64,000 nt of DNA from Vreelandella jeotgali Hwa (GTDB lineage Bacteria; Pseudomonadota; Gammaproteobacteria; Pseudomonadales; Halomonadaceae). A model generated the notes under the pieces. It was not told the origin of the DNA and did no database searches. It saw only the letters and a list, made by a program, of their open reading frames with translations. Where the stretch lies: positions 186,001-250,000 of the forward strand of contig NZ_AMQY01000011.1 in NCBI RefSeq assembly GCF_000334215.1, in the 5' to 3' direction. The translations under genes were made by a program, and so were the position numbers. Positions within the stretch are counted from its first letter, which is position 1; every line of letters starts with the position of its first letter. Positions 24,745 to 33,195 of this stretch are shown one piece after another.

Positions 24745-27027
24745 ATGCTAGAAAGAATCCACCGCGTTAAAGGAATTGGCCTTCTGCATGATGCAGATGG
24801 TCGACAACATGGCCTGAAGAAAGCAAGCCTTATCTACGCCGATAATGGCGTAGGAAAGTCTACGCTTGCGTCCATTTTTCGTTCATGCGCATCAAATGAG
24901 CCTAGCTTAATACATCACCGAAAAACTATAGATGGTAACAACCAACCTGAAGTCCTTCTTCAATTTTCCAACGGCCAGCAATCGGCGTTCACAACTTCTA
25001 GTTGGGACACCTCGCGCCCTGAACTACTAGTTTTTGATGCGGATTTTGTAGAGCAAAACGTATACGCAGGAGGTCAGGTAACGACTGATCAGAGGAAAAG
25101 CCTTCTGCAGTTTGCGTTGGGAAAAAGCGCAGTGAATGCGCAGCACGATTACGATCAAGCTGACAAAGATGCGCAGACTGCGGCCCAAGAAGTTCGTGAT
25201 CTTACGAATGAATTGGCTGGGTTCCATCGCGGCATGTCACTTCAACAGTTTCGAGAGCTTGCAGAAGTAGCTGAGGCGGATTCCCAGATTGCAATTTTGA
25301 ATGAACGAATTGTTGAAGCGGAGAATATAGGGCTTATTCAGGCAAAAGCTCTGCCTAGGAAATTGGATGAACCGTCTCTTGATATTGAGCCAATTTTTAG
25401 CGTGTTAAAAAAATCTCTGACTGACATTGATCTTGCTGCGGAGGAGCGAGTCAAACAACATCTAGCCTCCCACGACAAGCCAAATCTCGAAAAATGGATC
25501 AGTGATGGCTACTCCTACGGAGACGATGAAAGGTGCCCTTATTGTGATCAACCGCTTGATGGCGTCGACCTCATAGAGGCATATCGAAGTTATTTCAATC
25601 ACGATTACAACCAGCTTAAGGCTTCTGTGGCTGGTTTGGGGAATCTGATATCGATGTGCGCATCCGATGGCATTATTGAAAGGCTTCAAGCTAATTTTGC
25701 TACGGCAAGTGCGATCATTGACGGTTGGCAGGAACATGTGGAAGTTCCGCCTCCAGAATTCGATCGCGAGGGGGCAAGACATGTGTTAACTGAGATTAGG
25801 GAGCGGCTTGACGCCCTAAAAAGCGCGAAAGAGGCTAAATTACTGGAATCCGTCGGTTCTGAAGAGGAAAAGGATGAACTGATCAGAAAATGGCATGAGT
25901 TGATCGGCATTGTTAGGTCGTGTAACGAAGGAATAGATAATGCAGTTAATATTATAACGACTTACAAAGAAGGCTTGGCTTCAGTTAATACAGCCCATTT
26001 GCGACAGTCTATCATAAATTTGGAGATGGCGAAGGCTCGCCAACATCAAGATGTCGTTGATCTTTTCTCACGGCTTGATTTAGCGTTTTCTCGGGAAAAT
26101 GCAGCTAAGACTGAAAAGAAGAATAAAAAAGATGCTTTGAATGCCATCATGCAGAGCACCCTGGAGAACTATAAAGAGAGAATAAATGAGTTGCTTCAGC
26201 GTTTTGGCGCACAGTTTTCTATACCTAGTATTGATTTCAACTATCGTGGAGGGTTAAGAAGTAACTACAATCTGCACATGCGGGGCTCTAATATTGAGCT
26301 TGCCGGAGGCACTCCAGATTTCAAAACGTCGTTAAGCGAAGGAGATAAAAGAACGCTGGCTTTCGCGTTCTTTGTCGCATCTGTTGAGTCTGACGTAGAT
26401 TTGGTTAATAAAGTTATTGTCGTTGACGATCCCATCTGTAGCTTAGATCTAAACCGGAAACAGCAAACCCGCGGCATATTGAAAAGAATTTATGAAAATT
26501 GCGACCAGCTAATCGTTTTGGTTCATGACATTCATTTCATGCGTAATTTGCGCGACGATATTATTAAGGATAACGGTCCTCAAAATGTAGCGTGTGTGAA
26601 GTTAAAAACCGTTGCAAACCGCTATAGTGACTTTGACGCAATTGACGTTGACAAGAAATGCGAAAGCGCATACTTCAGATGCCACAGAACTTTGGGTGAA
26701 TATCTAGATGGGACAGCACAGAGCAGCATAGAGGTCGCTAGATCTATCAGGCCGATGCTAGAAGGGTATTTGCACAGGCGTTTCCCGGGGATTATAAGTA
26801 GTGGCTTGTTATTCGGGCAGGTGATAGATCTCATTAACAAAGCCCCACAAGGTAGTCCGCTGGCTCATGCCCAGAACATTACAGCGGAGCTCAATGAAAT
26901 TAATCGTTACGCTGGCCAGTTTCACCATGATACGAATCCAGGTGCAGATCAAGTGCAAATCACCGACGGTGAGTTGCGGCTTTTTGTCGAGAAAGCCATC
27001 AGGGTAGTTCATGCCGGAATGGCGTAG
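24745..27027 (+). CDS. AAA ATPase of the PrrC/RloC type, putative anticodon nuclease
   Basis: This 760-residue protein has an ABC/SMC-like ATPase split around a coiled coil: Walker A ADNGVGKST (32-40), coiled coil (130-480) with a zinc-hook-like CPYC (264-267), signature LSEGDKRTLAFAFF (530-543), Walker B VIVVDDPICSLD (557-568) and H-loop VLVHDIHF. This is the AAA_13 layout of RloC. After the ATPase, R669-x3-E673 followed by His (H708, or H727/H728) resembles the Arg-Glu-His nuclease triad described for PrrC and RloC. RloC and PrrC cut tRNA anticodons during phage infection, so a suicide defence role is likely. Codon use is AT-rich compared with the neighbours. The gene lies inside a cassette-like unit ending in an attC-like site. 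Confidence 0.75.
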   Translation: MLERIHRVKGIGLLHDADGRQHGLKKASLIYADNGVGKSTLASIFRSCASNEPSLIHHRKTIDGNNQPEVLLQFSNGQQSAFTTSSWDTSRPELLVFDADFVEQNVYAGGQVTTDQRKSLLQFALGKSAVNAQHDYDQADKDAQTAAQEVRDLTNELAGFHRGMSLQQFRELAEVAEADSQIAILNERIVEAENIGLIQAKALPRKLDEPSLDIEPIFSVLKKSLTDIDLAAEERVKQHLASHDKPNLEKWISDGYSYGDDERCPYCDQPLDGVDLIEAYRSYFNHDYNQLKASVAGLGNLISMCASDGIIERLQANFATASAIIDGWQEHVEVPPPEFDREGARHVLTEIRERLDALKSAKEAKLLESVGSEEEKDELIRKWHELIGIVRSCNEGIDNAVNIITTYKEGLASVNTAHLRQSIINLEMAKARQHQDVVDLFSRLDLAFSRENAAKTEKKNKKDALNAIMQSTLENYKERINELLQRFGAQFSIPSIDFNYRGGLRSNYNLHMRGSNIELAGGTPDFKTSLSEGDKRTLAFAFFVASVESDVDLVNKVIVVDDPICSLDLNRKQQTRGILKRIYENCDQLIVLVHDIHFMRNLRDDIIKDNGPQNVACVKLKTVANRYSDFDAIDVDKKCESAYFRCHRTLGEYLDGTAQSSIEVARSIRPMLEGYLHRRFPGIISSGLLFGQVIDLINKAPQGSPLAHAQNITAELNEINRYAGQFHHDTNPGADQVQITDGELRLFVEKAIRVVHAGMA

Positions 27028-27050
27028 CCCGATATGCGCGGTAATCAGTC

Positions 27051-27128
27051 ACATAACAAGTCGCGCCACGCGGACGGCCTTTTTTCCGCGTTGCTCCAAA
27101 AAGGCCACCGGTGCGCTCAGCGTTATCT
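27051..27128 (+). other. attC-like recombination site 1
   Basis: The 78-bp element begins ACATAACAAG, ends CTCAGCGTTATCT and folds on itself: GGCCTTTTT pairs with AAAAAGGCC, and outer GCGC/GCGC and AAC/GTT pairs are separated by unpaired bases. These are hallmarks of integron attC sites (R'' ...AAC, R' GTTRRRY; recombination between G27122 and T27123). It follows the ATPase stop by 23 bp and precedes the next gene by 13 bp. Confidence 0.72.
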
Positions 27129-27141
27129 TTGAGGTTAGTCA

Positions 27142-28059
27142 ATGCCATCCCCTATAGATAAAATTTTCGAAGAAATATTTGGTTATCTTCCCGACAAGGC
27201 CGGTACTGCGTTTGAGCGATTAGCATCAATAGCCTCTTACCTACTGAATGAAGGGGACGTTACCCACGACGATAAGCTGCGTGGCCAATTTTCTAAAACG
27301 CTCTATCAGTTGGATATCCATGATAAATCAAATAATGGATCCACTATGGGGGAAGCAAAAGATTACTCCCTCCAAGGTAAGAAAGTGGGCCGAGGGGATT
27401 TGCAAAAACTTGGCGGTGCGTTGCCGGATTTAAAAGGAATTGACTCTGGTGCGTTCTTTTCAGCTACTGAATATACAGATCCAGCTAAAAAGTATGCGGA
27501 GTCTGCTGGGGAAATATTTGGTAAGCCTATAGCTCTTTGGGGATTAAGACCAGGCACTGAGCTTGATGAAGAAGGTTTTATAAAGAACGTAGTTATTCAG
27601 ATGCACATTCACATGCCGCAACCCGAAAAAGCGCGATGGGTACCTTGCCTTACCAAGCGCGGAGAGTCAGCTTTGAGAGTGTTAGCTGAGCCTGGAGCCG
27701 ATCGTGTTGAGTATCAAACTGTACTTAGCTGTTTCTACGACGTGTACGGAAACGAAATTCTATCTCTTCATGAGCTTACCTCAGCGGGTTATGGTGAAAC
27801 CAATTCCGATACAGGTATGTCGCATGGGTGTTTTTTGCTCAAGGATCACTATATACAAATAAACGGTATTTTGGCCGAAATTAACGGGTTGGAATACGAA
27901 CTACCTTATGAAAACTATACGGAAGAGCTTCGAATCACTGATGATAGTGGGCACCGCTTTGTGCTTGTAGATAAGGACGGTAATGTCTCTAGGTTTTTAA
28001 CGGACAGAAAGCTTAGAGAGTTCGACTTTAGTGAAAACGGTAAGCTGAGCAAAAGATAA
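27142..28059 (+). CDS. PD-(D/E)XK nuclease-like protein, cassette gene
   Basis: The 305-residue protein is not firmly recognised. Its first ~120 residues look like a restriction-endonuclease-like fold: a helix with TAFERLA (22-28), LYQLDIH (D58), then GEAKDY with E71-A-K73, followed by GRGDLQKLGGALPDL and a segment ending FFSATEYTDPAKKYAES, which resembles Mrr-type catalytic domains. The C-terminal ~180 residues are beta-rich and unassigned. It could be a DNA or RNA nuclease used in defence. GAGG precedes the ATG. The gene is AT-rich and begins only 20 bp after the attC recombination point, as expected for a gene cassette. Confidence 0.6.
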   Translation: MPSPIDKIFEEIFGYLPDKAGTAFERLASIASYLLNEGDVTHDDKLRGQFSKTLYQLDIHDKSNNGSTMGEAKDYSLQGKKVGRGDLQKLGGALPDLKGIDSGAFFSATEYTDPAKKYAESAGEIFGKPIALWGLRPGTELDEEGFIKNVVIQMHIHMPQPEKARWVPCLTKRGESALRVLAEPGADRVEYQTVLSCFYDVYGNEILSLHELTSAGYGETNSDTGMSHGCFLLKDHYIQINGILAEINGLEYELPYENYTEELRITDDSGHRFVLVDKDGNVSRFLTDRKLREFDFSENGKLSKR

Positions 28060-28105
28060 CAAGGCAATGAACGCGACGAGCGCGTGATTGCAGCGTCATG
28101 AAACG
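28054..28105 (+). other. degenerate attC-like hairpin 2
   Basis: Right after the nuclease-like gene, AGATAACAAGG is followed by GCAAT-GA-ACGCG and CGCGT-G-ATTGC arms, then AGCGTCATG. The layout is that of a short attC, but the R' box reads GTCATGA in place of GTTATGA, so it is probably inactive. The rest of this gap up to 28381 shows no gene; it holds a CCTTGC/GCAAGG inverted repeat near 28243 and returns to high GC. Confidence 0.4.
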
Positions 28106-28381
28106 AAAAACAGCTAAATCCGCAAAAAGACGAAGGTTCGTTGCCCGAGAGATGTAACATTTTTAGCCACATCCGTACTACTGTTTCGTAACGTGGCACT
28201 CACATGGGGCTCGATGCAGAACTCCCCAAGCTAGTTTCCATCCCTTGCGCCGTCGCATGCGTGGTGGCAAGGCGGCGTCAACCAAAGGCGTGAATCTGCT
28301 ATCGTGGCGCTTGGTCAGCTATCGAAAAGTCGGACCGAGTCAAAGCCCTGCGCTTACTCCACGAATTCACAAGCTAAAGGT

Positions 28382-29560
28382 ATGAACGTGTCCCAGGCAG
28401 AAAAACCGTACGTGCAGTGGCAGGAGGGTCAGACTTCCCGCAAGGTGCTTTGGCTTTCCGAGAGTGGTTATGCGGCACCGGCGCATATCGTACCCGTGGA
28501 TGACCAGACGACGGCCGATCATGCTTACCGCCTGGCGTGTGAGGGCAACTACCTGTTGTGGCGCGGGGATTTTCAGAATGCCCTGCAGCTCATGCAGGCC
28601 ATGAACAGGCGCATCAAGCGGACCGAACAGCGTAAGCTCAGCAAAGCCGCCAGGTCTGGCAAGCAGCCTGCCGCCACAGAGACAGCCACCAGCCTTTTTC
28701 ATCAGCAGCGTCAGGCTCAGGCCCAGCGGGCGAGAACGTTGGGGCGGCTGCTGTTGGAGCTGGATGCCGGCTACATTTGCCGCCTGCGCCGCGCGCCTGA
28801 CCTGAGCGCTGCCTGCGAAGCCGCTTTTGGCGCGCTGGATGAGCCTTGCCTGATGTCGTTTCGCGACCTGCAGGGCGCGTTGGGTGCCGCCCAGTGGCGC
28901 GAGAAAGGCGTGGCCATTACCGGGCTGGATCAACCGATCTTCCCGCATTATGGGGTGTTTGCGCCTACGCGGCATGAGTATGTGCCGTTGATGCAGGAGG
29001 CACCGCTACCGGCCAACCATGACGTGGCCTTTGATATCGGCACCGGTACGGGGCTATTGGCGATTATTCTGGCGAAGCGCGGGGTGGGGCAGGTCGTCGC
29101 CACCGACTCCAACCCGCGGGCGTTGGCCTGCGCTAAAGATAATATTGCGCGCACAGAGCTCTTAGAAGTACAGCTGCAGGAGGTTGATCTGTTCCCGACG
29201 GGGCAGCCGTTGGCCGACCTGATTGTATGCAACCCGCCCTGGCTGCCGGCTAAGCCCAGCTCGTCGCTTGAGCTTGCCGTTTACGACCCCAAAAGCCGGA
29301 TGCTGCGCGGCTTCTTGCAGGGCGTTCGTGCACACCTGGCACCCGAAGGGGAGGTGTGGCTGATTCTGTCCGATCTGGCCGAGCACCTGCAGCTACGTAC
29401 CCGAGACCAGCTGCTGGCGTGGTTTGCCGAGGCAAAATTGGACGTGAAATACCGGCTCGACACCCAGCCCAAACACGGCCGCAGCCAGGACAGCACGGAC
29501 CCGCTCCATGCCGCACGCAGCGCGGAAGTCACCTCGCTGTGGTGTTTAACGCCGGCATAG
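28382..29560 (+). CDS. class I SAM-dependent methyltransferase (small-domain type)
   Basis: A 392-residue protein. The N-terminal ~200 residues have no clear family but are helical. The C-terminal half is a methyltransferase: FDIGTGTGLLAIILAKRG (SAM binding), VVATDSNPRALACAKDN, and the catalytic-type motif LIVCNPPWLPA. The NPPW tetrad is typical of N-methyltransferases acting on Gln, Asn, or purine/pyrimidine amino groups, for example RsmC, RlmG and PrmC-like enzymes. The substrate is unknown. ATG 28382 or GTG 28388 could be the start; AAAGG lies 1 and 7 bases before them. The gene is GC-rich like the core genome, unlike the cassette genes before it. Confidence 0.78.
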   Translation: MNVSQAEKPYVQWQEGQTSRKVLWLSESGYAAPAHIVPVDDQTTADHAYRLACEGNYLLWRGDFQNALQLMQAMNRRIKRTEQRKLSKAARSGKQPAATETATSLFHQQRQAQAQRARTLGRLLLELDAGYICRLRRAPDLSAACEAAFGALDEPCLMSFRDLQGALGAAQWREKGVAITGLDQPIFPHYGVFAPTRHEYVPLMQEAPLPANHDVAFDIGTGTGLLAIILAKRGVGQVVATDSNPRALACAKDNIARTELLEVQLQEVDLFPTGQPLADLIVCNPPWLPAKPSSSLELAVYDPKSRMLRGFLQGVRAHLAPEGEVWLILSDLAEHLQLRTRDQLLAWFAEAKLDVKYRLDTQPKHGRSQDSTDPLHAARSAEVTSLWCLTPA

Positions 29561-29595
29561 GCGGGTATAGAGAAACGTTTGCTTCAGGAGGCGGC

Positions 29596-29871
29596 ATGCC
29601 ATCAGACACTCAGCAGCGGGTTGACCGGTTCGACTCGGCCGACACCTCGCGCATTATTGAAATGGCGTGGGAAGACCGGACGCCGTTTGAGGCGATTGAA
29701 GCGCTTTACGGCCTGAAAGAAAAACAGGTCGTTGCCTTTATGCGCTATCAGCTTAAAGCGCGCTCCTTTCGGCGCTGGCGTCAGCGGGTAAGCGGGCGTA
29801 AAACCAAGCACCGTCAGCTGCGCCCGGCCGGGGTGATGCGCGCTTACTGCCCCACGCAGTACAAGCACTGA
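29596..29871 (+). CDS. TIGR03643-family small protein
   Basis: A 91-residue basic protein containing IIEMAWEDRTPFEAIEALYG, followed by EKQVVAFMRYQLKARSFRRWR. This is the conserved core of the TIGR03643 family, small proteins often encoded next to photolyase or cryptochrome genes. The first half could form a helix-turn-helix. The ATG has AGGAGG upstream, 35 bp after the methyltransferase stop. The function is unknown; the convergent Fe-S photolyase gene next door supports the usual association. Confidence 0.75.
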   Translation: MPSDTQQRVDRFDSADTSRIIEMAWEDRTPFEAIEALYGLKEKQVVAFMRYQLKARSFRRWRQRVSGRKTKHRQLRPAGVMRAYCPTQYKH

Positions 29872-29938
29872 CCTGCCGGCGGTGTGACTCGTTCCCGCAA
29901 TGCCTACCGGCCCTGAACGGCGCGGGGCAAAGGCGCCG

Positions 29939-31480
29939 CTAGACTCGCTCGTTACTCTCAAGCCGGTGCAGAAAGCCTTCCGCCTGATCCCAGAGCGCTT
30001 CGCGTTTCTCCGCGGCCATGCGGTCCAGGTTGCGGTAGGGCATGCGCAGGCGGTGATTGTCGCCGAGGGTGTCGCGCTGGCGCATCAGAAAGTGCCAGTA
30101 AAGCGCGTTGAACGGGCAGGCATTCTCGCCGGTTGACTGGCTGACGCTGTAGCGACAGCTTTTGCAGTAGTTCGACATCCGCTGGATGTATTTGCCGCTG
30201 GCGGCATACGGCTTGGAGGCGAGCAGGCCGCCGTCGCCATACAGCGACATGCCCAGCGTGTTGGGCAGCTCGACCCATTCGTAGGCGTCGGCGTAGACGC
30301 TTAGATACCAGTCGCAGACCTCCGCCGGGGTGACGCCGGTGAGCAGGGCGAAGTTGCCGGTGACCATCAGCCGCTGGATGTGGTGCGCGTAGGCATGGTC
30401 ACGGGTGGCGCCGATGGCCTCGCTCAAGCAGTGCATGTCGGTGTCGCCGGTCCAGTAAAACCACGGCAGCTTGCGCGTGTGGCCGAGGGCATTGTGCTCG
30501 GCGTAGGCCGGCATGCCGTGCCAGTAGATGCCGCGGACAAACTCGCGCCAGCCCAGAATCTGGCGGATAAAGCCCTCGACGGCGTTTAGCGGCGCGCGCT
30601 CTTCGCGCCCGGCAGCCTCGGCGCGGCCTACCAGATCCCGAGGGTCAAGCAGGCCCATGTTCAGATACGGCGAAAGCACGCTGTGGAATAGCCACGGCTC
30701 GCCGGTGCGTATGGCGTCCTGGTAGTCGCCGAACAGCGGCAGCGCGTGCTCCATGAAGTGATCCCGGGCGCGCTCGGCGTCGGCGCGCGTGGTGCTCCAG
30801 GCAAAGGCGTCGAGCGTGCCGAAATGCTGGCCGAAGCGGGTGCCGACCAGCTCGAGCACCTCGCGAGTGACGGCATCCGGCTCAAAGCGCGGCGGGGCGG
30901 GTATCGTCAGGCCCTCGCGCGGTAGCGTCTTGCGGTTTGAGGTATCGAAGTTCCACTGGCCGCCGGTGGGGTGATCGTCGTCCATCAGCACGCGGTGCTT
31001 GCGCCGCATGGCGCGATAGAAGTCCTCCATGCGCACTCGCTTGCGATCTTTCATCCAGCGCGAAAACTCGGCCGGCGTGCAGAAAAAGCGGTCGTCGTCG
31101 TGGCGGTGAACCGGCACGCCCAGACGCTCCGGCCAGCCGTCCATGTCGTGCGCCAGACGCCACTCGCCGGGCTCGGTGACATGCACCGCTTGAGCCTGAT
31201 GGCGCTTAACCGCCCGTTCCAGCTCACCGATCAGCGAGCCGGTGTTGTCGGCATCGTCCAGGGCAACATACTCAACCGTTCGCCCCGCCGCGCGCAGCTC
31301 GTGGGCGAACTGGCGCATGGCGGCAAACACCAGCGCAATCTTCTGCTGGTGATGGGCCACGTAGGTGGCCTCGTCGGCCACTTCGGCCAACAAAACGACG
31401 CTATCGGCCGGGTCGGCATAGCGCAGCGCGGCAATGTCGGGCGTCAGCTGATCGCCGAGGACGAGGGTAACGGTGGTCAT
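29939..31480 (-). CDS. Fe-S bacterial cryptochrome/(6-4) photolyase (PhrB-like)
   Basis: A 513-residue flavoprotein of the FeS-BCP group. The N-terminal Rossmann-like domain begins VTLVLGDQLTPDIAAL. The C-terminal FAD domain contains GWREFVRGIYW and a run ending YADAYEWVELPN. Conserved cysteines of a [4Fe-4S] cluster are seen in NYCKSCRYS and ENACPFN, plus an earlier Cys (AEVCDWY). Enzymes of this type repair (6-4) UV photoproducts in blue light, or act as light sensors. CAGGAG precedes the ATG. A 14-bp tandem repeat array lies just upstream of the start. Confidence 0.88.
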   Translation of the reverse strand: MTTVTLVLGDQLTPDIAALRYADPADSVVLLAEVADEATYVAHHQQKIALVFAAMRQFAHELRAAGRTVEYVALDDADNTGSLIGELERAVKRHQAQAVHVTEPGEWRLAHDMDGWPERLGVPVHRHDDDRFFCTPAEFSRWMKDRKRVRMEDFYRAMRRKHRVLMDDDHPTGGQWNFDTSNRKTLPREGLTIPAPPRFEPDAVTREVLELVGTRFGQHFGTLDAFAWSTTRADAERARDHFMEHALPLFGDYQDAIRTGEPWLFHSVLSPYLNMGLLDPRDLVGRAEAAGREERAPLNAVEGFIRQILGWREFVRGIYWHGMPAYAEHNALGHTRKLPWFYWTGDTDMHCLSEAIGATRDHAYAHHIQRLMVTGNFALLTGVTPAEVCDWYLSVYADAYEWVELPNTLGMSLYGDGGLLASKPYAASGKYIQRMSNYCKSCRYSVSQSTGENACPFNALYWHFLMRQRDTLGDNHRLRMPYRNLDRMAAEKREALWDQAEGFLHRLESNERV

Positions 31481-31501
31481 GTGCGCTCCTGCAGGCGAGG
31501 G

Positions 31502-31563
31502 CTCAAGGAAAGGCTTCAAGGGCAAGGTTTCATGGGCAAGGTTTCATGGGCAAGGTTTCAAGG
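31502..31563. repeat. 14-bp tandem repeats between photolyase and rhuM
   Basis: TTCAAGGGCAAGGT (31515-31528) is followed by two identical copies of TTCATGGGCAAGGT (31529-31556) and a partial TTCAAGG. A diverged unit (CTCAAGGAAAGGC) precedes them. The array lies 20-80 bp upstream of the photolyase start. Confidence 0.85.
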
Positions 31564-31706
31564 ATAGTGCCAACAGTAGCATAAGGCAGAAGCGGTGTAG
31601 GGCTGCATCACGCCGTGCGGTTTTAGATCAATTATCCGCTACAATACGGCGAGATAGCCAAGGACGAAAAAGGGATATGGCTGAGATGCTGAAAAAGGAG
31701 GATCGT

Positions 31707-32711
31707 ATGAGTGCCGGTGAGCTGATTTTTTACCGCAGTGACGACGGGCGGGCGGAAGTTCACCTGCGGGCCGAGGGCAATACCGTCTGGCTGACTCAGG
31801 CCGAGATGGCGGAGCTGTTTGATACCAGCAAACAAAACGTCAGCCTTCACGTTCGTAACATACTGAAGGAAAAAGAATTATCAGATAGCTCAGTTGTCAA
31901 GGAATCCTTGACAACTGCCGCAGACGGCAAGAATTATCGAGTCAAATGGTACAGCCTGCCCATGATTCTGGCCGTGGGCTATCGGGTGCGCTCCCCCCGT
32001 GGCACGCAGTTTCGCCAGTGGGCTACGGCGCATCTGGAGGAGTACCTGGTCAAGGGCTTTGTGATGGACGATGAGCGCCTCAAGGAGCCCGGCGGCTGGG
32101 ATTACTTCGATGAACTGCTCGAACGCATTCGCGACATTCGCGCCTCGGAGAAGCGCTTCTATCAGAAAGTGCGCGATCTGTTTGCGCTGTCCAGCGATTA
32201 TCGCTCCGACGATCGTGATGCCCAGTTATTCTTTGCCGAAGTGCAAAACAAGCTGCTGTTTGCCGTCACGCGCCACACCGCCGCCGAGATCGTGATTCAA
32301 CGCGCCGACCCGGACGAGCCCAACATGGCGCTCACCAGCTGGAAGGGTGCGCGAGTTCGTAAACAGGATGTTGTAATCGCCAAAAATTATCTAACCGCCG
32401 ACGAAGTAGATACCCTGAACCGCCTGGTGGTGGTCTTTCTGGAGCAGGCCGCGCTGCGCGCCAAGGAGCACAAGGATCTAACGCTGGACTATTGGCGAGC
32501 TAACGTGGATAAGTTACTGGCATTTAGTGAGCGGCCGATATTGCGAGGTGCGGGCCATGTCAGTCGCCAACACATGGAGCAAGTAGCCTACGAGCGCTTT
32601 GAGCAGTTTGATGCCCACCGGCGACATGATGAAGCGCTGGAAGCCGATGACGAGGACCTGCAAGAGCTTGAAGCGCTGGAGCAGCAGATGAAAAAGAACG
32701 AGCCCCGATAA
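31707..32711 (+). CDS. RhuM-family (virulence-associated) protein
   Basis: This 334-residue protein matches the Virulence_RhuM family. The N-terminal part is LIFYRSDDGRAEV, then VWLTQAEMAELFDTSKQNVS, a helix-turn-helix-like segment. The conserved core includes ESLTTAADGKNY and YRVRSPRGTQFRQWA. The C-terminus is acidic and helical. Proteins of this family are common in defence islands and near mobile DNA, but their activity is not settled. The ATG with AAGGAGG at five bases was chosen over ATGs at 31677 and 31686. A perfect 25-bp palindrome lies inside the gene at 31892-31916. Confidence 0.82.
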   Translation: MSAGELIFYRSDDGRAEVHLRAEGNTVWLTQAEMAELFDTSKQNVSLHVRNILKEKELSDSSVVKESLTTAADGKNYRVKWYSLPMILAVGYRVRSPRGTQFRQWATAHLEEYLVKGFVMDDERLKEPGGWDYFDELLERIRDIRASEKRFYQKVRDLFALSSDYRSDDRDAQLFFAEVQNKLLFAVTRHTAAEIVIQRADPDEPNMALTSWKGARVRKQDVVIAKNYLTADEVDTLNRLVVVFLEQAALRAKEHKDLTLDYWRANVDKLLAFSERPILRGAGHVSRQHMEQVAYERFEQFDAHRRHDEALEADDEDLQELEALEQQMKKNEPR

Positions 32712-32757
32712 TCGCTATTGAGCGCAACATCCCCGCATCTCGTGCTCTGGAGACCCA

Positions 32758-33195
32758 ATGAAAAAATCCCTTCTGGCCCTTTCCCTCGCCGCCTTCGCGC
32801 CGCTGGCGCTTGCCGCAGAGCCGTTCTGCGATTCCGGGCACCCGCATCCCATCGACGTGCAGTTCGAGCGTGATATGGAGGCGAGCAACGGCGTGACCCT
32901 TGAGATGCGCAACGCCCAGGGCCGGGCGTACGAGCGCTGGGATACCGAGCTGAACATGGAATACCGCGAGCTGATGGGAAACCTTGCGGCGGACGAGAAG
33001 GCCGCGCTGAAGAAAGCCCAGCGGGCGTGGCTCAAGTTTCGTGAGGCAGAATCCGAGTTCTGGTGGACGGAGAGCATATCCGGCGGCGGCACGCTGCAGC
33101 CGGTGATGGCTTCTGACCAAGCCATCGAGCTGCTCAAGGCGCGGGTCTGTCAGCTCCGGCGTTACAAGGATATGGCGGTTCACGGTTTATCATGA
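32758..33195 (+). CDS. LprI-like lysozyme-inhibitor-type protein (DUF1311)
   Basis: A 145-residue exported protein with a clear signal peptide (KKSLLALSLAAFAPLALA). The mature part includes a pair of distant cysteines (FCDSGHPH, VCQLRRY) and the helical core AQRAWLKFREAESEFWW, typical of the DUF1311/LprI family. Some members inhibit lysozyme; others have unknown function. GGAG precedes the ATG. Its stop overlaps the next start as ATGA, so both genes are probably translated together. Confidence 0.78.
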   Translation: MKKSLLALSLAAFAPLALAAEPFCDSGHPHPIDVQFERDMEASNGVTLEMRNAQGRAYERWDTELNMEYRELMGNLAADEKAALKKAQRAWLKFREAESEFWWTESISGGGTLQPVMASDQAIELLKARVCQLRRYKDMAVHGLS

